The notes beneath the pieces were generated by a model that made no database searches, had not been told where the DNA came from, and worked only from the letters and a program-made list of their open reading frames with translations. A DNA stretch of 64,000 nt, from contig RAZH01000006.1 in NCBI GenBank assembly GCA_003612585.1, forward strand, positions 172,514 to 236,513. Direction: 5' to 3'. This DNA comes from a bacterium 1XD42-54. Its GTDB lineage: Bacteria; Bacillota; Clostridia; Lachnospirales; Lachnospiraceae. This document shows, one piece after another, positions 33,682 through 41,151 of the stretch. Positions within the stretch are counted from its first letter, which is position 1; each line of letters starts with the position of its first letter. The position numbers were made by a program, and so were the translations under genes.

Positions 33682-34608
33682 TTGATTATTAAAAAGAAAA
33701 GAATTAATAGTTTATCATGTTTGAACCATGTTGAAGAGGGAAAGAATCTGATGATGGTACTACGTGATGCAGCGAGATCTAAAGGGATATTAGTGAAACT
33801 GGGATTTTCGGAGGATTTAATTGAAGGCGAGAGAGTTTTACCATCCATGTTAAATCCGACGCTGAAGAGAAATGCAGAGCCTTTTTATATTAAGGATAAA
33901 ACAAAACCGAAAGAACAGTATACACAAACTTTATGGTGGACGCGACATGAGTGGGCAGGCCGTGGAGAGACAAGAGAGGTGACGGATTTTGTTACCATTC
34001 CTCGTGAGAGATATGCAAGAATAAAATTCGAGCCATACAGTGTGGAATTGTTCTTGAAATATGATGAACAAGGCCAGTTGATGGTAATGACGGATTTCAT
34101 TTCATATTGTCATGATAATGAAAAGTTGCTGATAAATACGATTAATATTTTTCTTACTAATTTTGAAGAGTGTGAAATATTAACTGAGAATTTTGAAAAT
34201 GTGATGCCTACCCGAACTATAAAGCTGAATTGGGAAGTGTTACCAAGTGGAGATTATCCGTGGAAAAGGATGCAAGATGATTTACAAAAAGTATCTGCTA
34301 AAAGTAGTAAGACTGCGAAAAAATTGCTAATTGATAAATGTGAGTTTATAAATTCTTTTCAGCCTGATTTTAGAGCATATGGGAAATCTGGATTTCATGG
34401 GTATGTGATTTTTGGATTCATGCATAGGAACATATATGTTTTGGAAAGCGTTTATCCGAACAATGCCACATATGTTTTTGGAAAAAATTGGGAAGAACTT
34501 TCAAAACTTACTAAAGCCGAAATTTTAAAAGAGAATTTGCAAGATGTACGAATAATTCATAATAATAATTGGCAACAAGAAATACGTGATTTGTTGGAGG
34601 TAGCATAA
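33682..34608 (+). CDS. Uncharacterised 308-residue protein of the ATPase cluster
   Basis: I do not recognise a characterised family. The start is a TTG at 33682 with GGAGG 8 bp upstream. The protein opens IIKKKRINSLSCLNHVEEGK. It has a mid-region TLWWTRHEWAGRGETREVTD, a basic segment KVSAKSSKTAKKLLIDKC, and a C-terminal block (FGKNWEELSKLTKAEIL, then RIIHNNNW). No Walker, HNH, PD-(D/E)xK or membrane motif is evident. It is followed at once by the DUF2188 gene, so the two are an operon. Its position after an ATPase and a structured segment makes an effector or RNA/DNA-binding partner plausible, not shown. Confidence 0.7.
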   Translation: MIIKKKRINSLSCLNHVEEGKNLMMVLRDAARSKGILVKLGFSEDLIEGERVLPSMLNPTLKRNAEPFYIKDKTKPKEQYTQTLWWTRHEWAGRGETREVTDFVTIPRERYARIKFEPYSVELFLKYDEQGQLMVMTDFISYCHDNEKLLINTINIFLTNFEECEILTENFENVMPTRTIKLNWEVLPSGDYPWKRMQDDLQKVSAKSSKTAKKLLIDKCEFINSFQPDFRAYGKSGFHGYVIFGFMHRNIYVLESVYPNNATYVFGKNWEELSKLTKAEILKENLQDVRIIHNNNWQQEIRDLLEVA

Positions 34609-34833
34609 ATGGGAAAAAATCAACATGTAACGCCACATAAAGAAGGTGGCTGGCAAGTTAAGGGTGAGAACAATACAAGAGCAACAGTTAGAACTGATAC
34701 ACAGGCTAAAGCTATACAGAGAGCACGAGAAATAGCTAGGAACCAAGAATCTGAACTGTTTATTCATGGAAAAAATGGGAGAATTAGAGAAAGAGATTCA
34801 TATGGAAATGATCCGTTTCCGCCGAGAGGATAA
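34609..34833 (+). CDS. DUF2188 family protein
   Basis: This 74-residue protein has the DUF2188 pattern: QHVTPHKEGGWQVKGENN, an Arg/Thr middle, then AIQRAREIARNQESELFIHG and a C-terminal GRIRERDSYGNDP. It is a small strand-helix fold of unknown function, common in mobile elements. Its ATG directly follows the stop of the preceding gene with GGAGGTAGCATAA upstream, so translation is coupled. It probably belongs to the same functional unit. Confidence 0.8.
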   Translation: MGKNQHVTPHKEGGWQVKGENNTRATVRTDTQAKAIQRAREIARNQESELFIHGKNGRIRERDSYGNDPFPPRG

Positions 34834-34850
34834 ACTATAATAAGTAAACA

Positions 34851-34900
34851 AAGAGCTGAACAGATAGGACGAAAACTCCTATTTGTTCAGCTCTTGTGTT
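34851..34900 (+). terminator. Long hairpin terminator of the ATPase cluster
   Basis: AAGAGCTGAACA (34851-34862) pairs perfectly with TGTTCAGCTCTT (34884-34895), and ATAGGA/TCCTAT extends the stem. The T tract is weak, but on the minus strand CTCTTTGTTTA follows, so it may also end transcription of the leftward relaxase operon. Confidence 0.65.
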
Positions 34901-34925
34901 TATAAGAGGTCAAAGAAGAAACAAA

Positions 34926-36635
34926 TTATAATTCCATATCATGTGACCTTTTCTTAGATCGAACAGGCTGATTTCGTCGCATCTCCTGTTTCCTCTGATA
35001 TTCAAGTTCCCATGCACGATGGGAGAAAACATCAGGATCCTCCACATTGAGATAATCCACCTCATCGGCTGCAATATCACGGCGGTGATAGTCATAATAT
35101 TTACCGAAAGTACCTTTGAGCTGTTCGATCAGCTTATCCCGAAAATCAGGACGTATCTGGATTCTGGTGTCCAGCAATTCTGTATACTGTTCAGGTTCAG
35201 GACGAAATTTTTCTTCCCGGAAAGCGGCGGCATCTTTTTCAAGCTGTTTTTTGAGCGAGATGTCCTGAGAATCTAGGATATCAAGATTGTTATTCATCTG
35301 GTCGTATTTCTTGGATAGATTCGTCATATCTTTATCGGTAGAGCATTCTGCCTGGAAGATTAGCTGCTCTTTCCTTGATTTCAGTTCTTCGATTTCTTCG
35401 GTAATAGTGGTAAGCTGCTGATTCAATTTTATATGCTGGATGGGATTCAAAATACTGGTTTTCTCTTTTTTCACATTCAGTTCTTTCCGCTCTGTAACTT
35501 TAGCTTTGAGTTTCTTTTTAACGGTGTTGTATTTATTCAGTATTGGATTAAAATGATTCATCCAGTCATGGATCACTTTTTTTTGCATCTCATTGTGGAG
35601 CAAATGATATTGTGTAAAAATCATGTGATTTCGGATTGCTTCCAATGTTTCTGCAATTATTGGAATAGACTTTTCTACAGCTTCAGCCAGTTTTGCTACT
35701 TTTGCTTTTAATTCTCGGAGCATTTTGTTATCCGCACGAATCTGACGGTTGATTTCACAGCGGTCTGCTATCATGCCTTTCTTTTCCATATTCTGGGCAA
35801 TGTAGCCTTCATGGATGGTTGGCTGTTCGGTGATTCCCTGATCTGCAAAGCTACGGTGATCAATGGTAGCATTTATCTGATTACGTGCAAGCATTTCATT
35901 TACGGCATCTGCCCAGTTTGCCCGCCAGATGCAAAGTTGTTCATCACTGTTCCATTGTTCGGAAATAGGATTCTGTCTGCCATATCGGCTGCTCTTGGGG
36001 TGTTTATCAATCCGTTCATATCCTTTTTCCTGTGCGGCAGAGGAAGTCAGATATTCTTTCTTTTTCCCAACTTTATAGCGATATTGCTTTTCCCATCCCT
36101 GTTTCTGAGCAGTTTTAAATTCAGAAGCAGTAAATCCTTTTTCTTCTCCATCTTTGATACAGAGATATTCTTTTTCTGTTTTATACTGCCATGTTCCATT
36201 TTCATTTAGTGGTCGGACAGTAAGAAGAATGTGTGCATGGGGATTGTGACCATCTGTATCGTGAATGGCAAAATCAGCACACATCCCCATATCTACAAAA
36301 TTCTTTTTAATAAAATCCTGAAGAAGAGAAATATTGCTGTCTTTATCCAACTCAACAGGGAGTGCGACAACAAATTCTCTTGCCAGTCGGCTGTCTTTGG
36401 TCTTTTCGGTTTCTTCCACAGCGTTCCAGAGTTGTTCCCGGTCAATCCATTTGGATGGAGCAATTGGAGGAAGCATCACTTCCTGATAGATTAGCCCATG
36501 CTTTCTGGTATAGTCATGCTGGATACCATCATAATCATTGTACATCCGGCTACAACTCATATAAGCAGAAGCAGCAACAGCAGACCGACCAGAACCACGG
36601 CTGACGACTTTGGCTTGCATATGATAAATTGCCAT
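34926..36635 (-). CDS. mobA: MobA/MobL-type relaxase (MOBQ)
   Basis: This 569-residue relaxase nicks the element at oriT to start conjugative mobilization. The N-terminal catalytic domain has the Tyr region SAVAASAYMS and the metal site HNPHAHILLTVR. It begins MAIYHMQAKVVSRGSGRSAV, like MOBQ enzymes. The last 300 residues form long coiled coils (about 300-520) and a basic end. The ATG at 36635 follows AAAGGAGGTGC. The oriT lies 65-115 bp upstream. It heads a leftward gene group with no secretion genes. Confidence 0.9.
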   Translation of the reverse strand: MAIYHMQAKVVSRGSGRSAVAASAYMSCSRMYNDYDGIQHDYTRKHGLIYQEVMLPPIAPSKWIDREQLWNAVEETEKTKDSRLAREFVVALPVELDKDSNISLLQDFIKKNFVDMGMCADFAIHDTDGHNPHAHILLTVRPLNENGTWQYKTEKEYLCIKDGEEKGFTASEFKTAQKQGWEKQYRYKVGKKKEYLTSSAAQEKGYERIDKHPKSSRYGRQNPISEQWNSDEQLCIWRANWADAVNEMLARNQINATIDHRSFADQGITEQPTIHEGYIAQNMEKKGMIADRCEINRQIRADNKMLRELKAKVAKLAEAVEKSIPIIAETLEAIRNHMIFTQYHLLHNEMQKKVIHDWMNHFNPILNKYNTVKKKLKAKVTERKELNVKKEKTSILNPIQHIKLNQQLTTITEEIEELKSRKEQLIFQAECSTDKDMTNLSKKYDQMNNNLDILDSQDISLKKQLEKDAAAFREEKFRPEPEQYTELLDTRIQIRPDFRDKLIEQLKGTFGKYYDYHRRDIAADEVDYLNVEDPDVFSHRAWELEYQRKQEMRRNQPVRSKKRSHDMEL

Positions 36636-36699
36636 ATCTAGCACCTCCTTTCGATGTTGCCTGCAACAGCGGATAAAGCCCTCGGCAGAGCGCACGAGC

Positions 36700-36755
36700 C
36701 CCGAAGGGGATACCACTGCCTGATTTATCAGGTGGTGAGTAAGTGCGCCCTTCGG
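36700..36755. other. oriT with MOBQ-type nic site
   Basis: TAAGTGCGCCC (36740-36750) matches the nick region of RSF1010/R1162-type MOBQ origins. Just before it is an inverted repeat, CCTGA-TTTA-TCAGG flanked by ACCA/TGGT (36712-36736), the usual relaxase-binding hairpin. It lies directly upstream of the relaxase gene. Confidence 0.75.
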
Positions 36756-36772
36756 GAGTAGAACTTGTGCAT

Positions 36773-36994
36773 TTACATTCCCCGTAGCCGGATCATCAGC
36801 TCCCGTTTCAGGGAATCTAAATCCATTTCATTAATATGGGGAACAATACTTTCCAGAATTGCTCCTTCCTGGACTAACCTGTGTGTTCTGGCATCACGTT
36901 CTTTTTTGCGATTTCTTGCTTCGGCTTCTTCCTGGCGGTGTCTTGCCTGTAAAAGTACTTTTTCTTCCGGTGTCATGATTTTTTTATCTGCCAT
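36773..36994 (-). CDS. DUF3847-like small relaxosome protein
   Basis: This is a 73-residue charged helical protein (KIMTPEEKVLLQARHRQEEA, then RTHRLVQEGAILESI). It resembles DUF3847 / MobC-like accessory proteins encoded beside MobA/MobL relaxases, which probably help open oriT. AAAAAGGAGGTGCC precedes the ATG. It sits on the far side of oriT from the relaxase. Confidence 0.65.
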   Translation of the reverse strand: MADKKIMTPEEKVLLQARHRQEEAEARNRKKERDARTHRLVQEGAILESIVPHINEMDLDSLKRELMIRLRGM

Positions 36995-37164
36995 ATCTGG
37001 CACCTCCTTTTTATGCCCGTATCCGGGCAGTTTTGGTTTTAAAATCTTTTGGTTTGGTACTATGGTTTTAGATAGCTGACAGTGACATATTTCCGGTAAT
37101 AAATGAGGAAAGAAAGTAGTACCACTGTCAGTGAAAAGTAATCATTGTGTTATACTTTTTCGAG

Positions 37165-38022
37165 TCAATTCTGGTTCGGAGCATGATTGTTCAACAGGAT
37201 TTTTTTCGCCTGTTTTAAATTAGCTGTTGCATTGTCCTGACGAATATTCCGGTTATTGATACGGACAGGAATACATCTCTCCAGAATACGGTCATAAATT
37301 CGTTTGTGTGCGATATCAGCGGCGTTATTCAGCTCTGATAAAGTGAGATTGGTCGTTATGATCAGGGGCTTTTTACTGCGGTAACGACTGTCAATCACAT
37401 TGAATACCTGTTCCAGTGCAAAGTCAGAGTTCCGCTCAATTCCGAGATCATCAATAATCAGAAGACTGTAGCGGTTTAAGCTGTTGATGAACTGGTTTCT
37501 GTCTTCAAAATGCATTCCGGTAAGGGTATTTAGAATCCGAGAGAAGTTGGTCATCAGTACAGGAATGCCTTTTTCCAGAAGGGCATTGGCAATGCAGCCT
37601 GCAAAAAAAGATTTTCCAGTACCGACATCACCCCAGATGAGAAGTCCGGAAGCGTTTGATTTCATCTCTTCCCAGTTACTTACATAATTGTGTGCCAGTT
37701 TTATTTCCGGATTGATGCCGTTATCCCTGGCAAACGTGTAGTCGTAGAGTGCTTTGTCCTGTAAGCCACTGGTTTTAAGATGCTCTATTTCCATTTGTTT
37801 TTCATGAAGTTTTCTTTGGGCTTCCTCCTGCTCAAAGATTTCCTGCTGGCATTTACAGCGGATGGAAGGAATAAGAACTTTTCCCTGTAATTCATGCCGG
37901 CATTGTCTTGGCGTATTGCATTTGGAACAGTAGATCAGGTGGTCTGTTTCGTTAAAATATTCATCAGGCTGAATCTCTCTGTTTGGTGTTATAGCGGTTG
38001 CTTTTTCTGTAAATTTTGTCAT
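37165..38022 (-). CDS. DnaC/IstB-like ATPase (helicase loader)
   Basis: This 285-residue AAA+ protein has an N-terminal Cys set (CSKCNTPRQC ... CKC) that may bind zinc. Walker A is WGDVGTGKSFF, Walker B LLIIDDLGIERNS, and sensor 1 is IITTNLTLSEL. Such proteins load DnaB helicase onto an origin opened by an initiator. Its ATG overlaps the RepA stop by 4 bp (ATGA), so it is translationally coupled to RepA and probably serves the element's own replication. Confidence 0.85.
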   Translation of the reverse strand: MTKFTEKATAITPNREIQPDEYFNETDHLIYCSKCNTPRQCRHELQGKVLIPSIRCKCQQEIFEQEEAQRKLHEKQMEIEHLKTSGLQDKALYDYTFARDNGINPEIKLAHNYVSNWEEMKSNASGLLIWGDVGTGKSFFAGCIANALLEKGIPVLMTNFSRILNTLTGMHFEDRNQFINSLNRYSLLIIDDLGIERNSDFALEQVFNVIDSRYRSKKPLIITTNLTLSELNNAADIAHKRIYDRILERCIPVRINNRNIRQDNATANLKQAKKILLNNHAPNQN

Positions 38023-38735
38023 AATGTTTCGTATTCCTCACTTTCGTAATTTCTTTGCTGGGAAGCAGGATGATCCTGGCTTGCCCAGCTGATGATGGTA
38101 GCTGCATGGTTCTGATATTGCTTTCCGGTAGAAGCCATATAACCGGATAAGCGTTCCATATAATCCTTCCAGTCAGGGATTGTCTGCCGGATATCTTCAA
38201 GCTCTTTTTCTGACAGAAAAACATTTTGAAATTTTCCATAGGGTGAGAGTGGCTTCTTACTCCCTCTTATTGCTAAATTGTTCTTTTTTATCTCTTTCTT
38301 ATTACCAGACAGTTTTCTGTCTGTATCAGGGAAAGAATTCTGTCTGTCAATAGGACAGTTTTCTGTCTGTCTTGAGGAAAGAATTCTGTCTGTATTGCTG
38401 AGGGTTTCTTTCGGGATTTTTACATAAATCCGATTAGGGTGTCCGGGTCCCTGCCGTTTTCGGAAGATAAGCTCTTGTTTTTCCAGTACTGCCAGAGCAG
38501 TTTTCACCGTCATCTGGCTTTTGTGGAGAACTTCTGCCAGTGCTTCAATCGTAAAGTAAATGAACACATGACCATTTGTATCTGACCAGCCCTCATTTCT
38601 CTGGGAAAGCCTTGCACGGTCGAGTAGGATCATATAAAGCATTTTTGCAGTTTCGTTTATTTCCATGTCCAGAAGAAAACGGGGAAACATCATATAAGAT
38701 GGCAGGTTTGTGTCTGCTGTCAGAAAGTCCGTCAT
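38019..38735 (-). CDS. repA: Replication initiator RepA (RepA_N family)
   Basis: This 238-residue initiator has the RepA_N signature YMMFPRFLLDMEINETAKML and a winged-helix region to about residue 105. A variable linker follows, then a C-terminal domain (ELEDIRQTIPDWKDYMERL, AATIISWAS) like that of DnaD/loader-interacting proteins. RepA_N initiators commonly bind repeats inside their own gene, and exactly such repeats occur here (38315-38406, over the linker). The ATG at 38735 follows GGAGGTGAACAC. Confidence 0.88.
   Translation of the reverse strand: MTDFLTADTNLPSYMMFPRFLLDMEINETAKMLYMILLDRARLSQRNEGWSDTNGHVFIYFTIEALAEVLHKSQMTVKTALAVLEKQELIFRKRQGPGHPNRIYVKIPKETLSNTDRILSSRQTENCPIDRQNSFPDTDRKLSGNKKEIKKNNLAIRGSKKPLSPYGKFQNVFLSEKELEDIRQTIPDWKDYMERLSGYMASTGKQYQNHAATIISWASQDHPASQQRNYESEEYETL
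38315..38406. repeat. Four 23-bp iterons inside repA (probable replication origin)
   Basis: TTCTGTCTGT occurs at 38315, 38338, 38361 and 38384, an exact 23-bp period. The 13-bp remainders are also alike in units 1 and 3. Because 23 is not a multiple of three, each copy is read in a different frame, so the constraint is on DNA rather than protein. This is the expected position of an origin in RepA_N replicons. Confidence 0.75.
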
Positions 38736-38759
38736 GTGTTCACCTCCAATCACAATGGC

Positions 38760-39143
38760 TTATTCTCCAAGAAAATCCCAGTCTACATCACGATCCAGCT
38801 GTGCAGTTTCAGGTGCTGGAAAGGATGCCCTGATTTGGGGCTCCCTTTGCACCATGCCTGTAGTCAGTCCGGAAAGAAAAAGTGGCAATGACTGTTTTAG
38901 GCTGTTTTCCACTGCTTCTATAATCTGTTTCACAAAAAGTTCTTCCCGTTCCCTTGTTTCCAGATAAGGATCAGCCTGTGTGCGGTAGTAGCGGTCAAAA
39001 TAATCTACCAGTGCAAGAGAGATTACCTGACTGTAAGATTTAAATTCCTGCCTGTCCATCGTCTGTAAATATTCCCAGGCTTTCCGCTGCTGGTCTTTGT
39101 CCAGATTAAATCGCAGGTTTGTGTTGCGGATATTATTCTGCAT
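38760..39143 (-). CDS. Putative plasmid-partition DNA-binding partner (ParR-like)
   Basis: This 127-residue protein opens with a ribbon-helix-helix-like segment (NIRNTNLRFNLDKDQQRKAW, SYSQVISLALVDYF). A helical middle and an acidic tail (QLDRDVDWDFLGE) follow. Immediately downstream of a ParM-like actin gene (3 bp apart), this is the usual place for the centromere-binding adaptor. The C-terminal acidic peptide would contact filament ends. Assignment rests on context and the HTH-like start. Confidence 0.65.
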   Translation of the reverse strand: MQNNIRNTNLRFNLDKDQQRKAWEYLQTMDRQEFKSYSQVISLALVDYFDRYYRTQADPYLETREREELFVKQIIEAVENSLKQSLPLFLSGLTTGMVQREPQIRASFPAPETAQLDRDVDWDFLGE

Positions 39144-39146
39144 GGC

Positions 39147-40064
39147 TTATCCCCTCCTTTTCAGGCTCATATAAGCCAGAGATTCGTAGCCTTTAGCGGT
39201 GGCACAGATATCGTCAATAATGGTGACTCGTGATTTGTCATAAGTTCCGAAGTTACGGATCAGGCATCCACCGCCGCCAACTACATACAGGCGCATCAGG
39301 TCAGGATTGTATTCATATTTGCGGAGTGTGGCAAAAATATCTGTGACATACTGTCTGGCAACAGCAGTAATACAATCCAGATAAGGCGCTGAAATGTCAG
39401 CGGTTCCAAACCGTAGAATCTGCTCTACGGTGGATTCCTCAATCTTTACTCCGAATTTGTCCAGAACAGCGTTTTTAGCGGCAATCATACATTGGTTTAC
39501 GCCGAACTTTTCTGTCCAGCACCGACTTTCCTGAGCTTTCTTATTATTGATATACAGAATGTTCATGGTTCCGTTTCCGATATCTGCAAGAAGATTTGTC
39601 CCCTTGAAATCTCCAAGTCGGTTTACGATAGCCGGATATCCCTGTGGGTAAAGGCTGCATCCCACAAAACGGAGATGATACTCTTTGCTGTTAAATCGGT
39701 AATGGACTTCTGGATTCTGGAGCAGATAAGAACGGAAATCTTCTCTCTGGTTTCTGATCCATGTCAGAGGAAGCCCGGCAGCCAGGTGAACGTCTGCTTC
39801 ACGGATAGAAAAGACATTCAGTTCCCTTGCAATCGCCATGAGAGTCAGAAGATAATATTCTTCGTCCATAGCTTTATCCGGGATAAATTCTTTGTGTCCT
39901 TCGCCAATCCGGTAGTAAATGCCGTTATATTCCAGAATATTCCCGGTGAAGATGGGTTCTGTTTCATAGGCTTTGATTCCGGTTGGTGTGACGGTATTTG
40001 CTGTTTTCATGTTGCCGTAGCCGTGATCTACAGCAATGATTTTTGTGTTTCTAAGTTCTCGCAT
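39147..40064 (-). CDS. parM: ParM/Alp-like actin homologue
   Basis: This 305-residue actin-fold ATPase has phosphate loop 1 AVDHGYGNMK, phosphate 2 LLADIGNGTMNIL, and an adenosine motif VVGGGGCLIRN. The family forms filaments that push plasmid copies apart. The ATG at 40064 follows ACGGAGGTATTTTTT. An in-frame ATG at 40166 lies before a stem that hides this ribosome site and lacks its own. The pair with the ParR-like gene implies an extrachromosomal phase of the element. Confidence 0.85.
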   Translation of the reverse strand: MRELRNTKIIAVDHGYGNMKTANTVTPTGIKAYETEPIFTGNILEYNGIYYRIGEGHKEFIPDKAMDEEYYLLTLMAIARELNVFSIREADVHLAAGLPLTWIRNQREDFRSYLLQNPEVHYRFNSKEYHLRFVGCSLYPQGYPAIVNRLGDFKGTNLLADIGNGTMNILYINNKKAQESRCWTEKFGVNQCMIAAKNAVLDKFGVKIEESTVEQILRFGTADISAPYLDCITAVARQYVTDIFATLRKYEYNPDLMRLYVVGGGGCLIRNFGTYDKSRVTIIDDICATAKGYESLAYMSLKRRG

Positions 40065-40071
40065 AAAAAAT

Positions 40072-40157
40072 ACCTCCGTTTTCGTATTGATTGATTCAGC
40101 AGGTTGTACCGGTGTGGTACTGCTTTGCTGTGAGATAAGCATACGAAAGTTGGAGGT
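40072..40157 (-). promoter_or_regulatory. Leader stem that can hide the parM ribosome site
   Basis: In the mRNA the 5' arm (plus 40141-40157, begins ACCTCC and ends TTTCGTAT) can pair with the 3' arm (plus 40072-40087, ATACGAAA then GGAGGT). The GGAGGT is the parM Shine-Dalgarno. Between them lies a second hairpin, GTACC-ACACC-GGTAC inside GCAG/CTGC. This looks like a translational switch limiting ParM. Confidence 0.6.
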
Positions 40158-40243
40158 AAAAGACATTGAGGGGAAATTGAACTGGAATTGAGAAAAAAGC
40201 AGATAATGAAATTTTTTTCAATTTAATTATGTAACTATTTTTA

Positions 40244-40272
40244 TTGAGTGTATTAAAATGAAATGCTATAAT
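40244..40272 (+). promoter_or_regulatory. Promoter of vanR-vanS
   Basis: TTGAGT (40244-40249), a 17-bp spacer and TATAAT (40267-40272) point right, 160 bp upstream of vanR. Confidence 0.6.
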
Positions 40273-40431
40273 ATGGAAAAGTGCTTTACTATGAAAAAAC
40301 AGATGTTGAATGTACCAAGAAATAATAATGCTTGATTAGGCAGGAGAGAAAAATGTATTTCATATCTTAGATCAAATCATACAACTAGCATATACCATGT
40401 AGATGGATATTATTTTAAAGGAGTGTATTTT

Positions 40432-41151
40432 ATGTCAAATAAAATATTAGTCGTTGATGATGAAATGGAAATCGCTGATTTAATCGAAGTGTATTTGAAG
40501 AACGAAAATTATATCGTATATAAATTTTACAATGGTCAAGATGCTTTAAAATGTATGGAAGAAACGTCTATCGATCTTGCAATTTTAGATATTATGCTTC
40601 CAGACATAGATGGATTTACATTATGTAAAAAAATTAGAGAACATCATACATATCCGATTATTATGTTAACTGCTAAGGATGCGGAGATTGATAAAATTAC
40701 AGGTCTTACGCTTGGGGCGGATGATTATATTACGAAACCATTTCGTCCACTCGAAATGATTGCCCGTGTAAAATCGCAGCTTCGTCGATGCCAAAAATAC
40801 AATCCGGTTCATGTGGGTAATGTTGAAAACTCTAATGGAGAGTCAGATGATCAGTTGGTTTGTGGATTGTTGACTATGAATATAAAGGCACATACATGTT
40901 TTTTAGGAGAACAACCAGTAGTATTAACTCCTACAGAATTTTCTATCTTGCGTATTTTGATTGAAAATGCTGGAAATATCGTGAGTTCAGAAGAGTTATT
41001 TCATCAAATTTGGAAGGATGAGTATTATAGTAAAGCAAATAATACAATTACCGTTCATGTTCGGCATTTACGAGAAAAGTTAGGGGATAGTCTTGATCAT
41101 CCCAGATTTATTAAAACAATATGGGGGGTAGGATATAAAATTGAAAAATGA
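40432..41151 (+). CDS. vanR: VanR-type response regulator
   Basis: This 239-residue OmpR-family regulator opens SNKILVVDDEMEIADLIEVY. The phospho-Asp is in AILDIMLPDIDG and the Lys in DYITKPFRPLE. The C-terminal winged helix (LTPTEFSILRILIENAGNIV, IKTIWGVGYKIEK) closely resembles VanR of glycopeptide-resistance clusters. The ATG at 40432 follows AAAGGAGTGTATTTT. It overlaps vanS. VanR normally activates the resistance promoter; here the only nearby target is vanY. The symbol is by similarity of the trio. Confidence 0.85.
   Translation: MSNKILVVDDEMEIADLIEVYLKNENYIVYKFYNGQDALKCMEETSIDLAILDIMLPDIDGFTLCKKIREHHTYPIIMLTAKDAEIDKITGLTLGADDYITKPFRPLEMIARVKSQLRRCQKYNPVHVGNVENSNGESDDQLVCGLLTMNIKAHTCFLGEQPVVLTPTEFSILRILIENAGNIVSSEELFHQIWKDEYYSKANNTITVHVRHLREKLGDSLDHPRFIKTIWGVGYKIEK

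Noticed and set aside
34926..36635. Conjugative (self-transmissible) element
   Set aside because: No VirB4, coupling protein or other secretion genes are present between 31192 and 48726, so mobilizable is the safer term.
37165..38022. IstB transposition ATPase of an insertion sequence
   Set aside because: There is no IstA transposase nearby. Coupling to RepA by a 4-bp overlap fits a helicase loader better.
39492..40094. 200-codon plus-strand frame opposite the ParM-like gene
   Set aside because: It is antisense to a clear actin-fold gene and has no motifs of its own.
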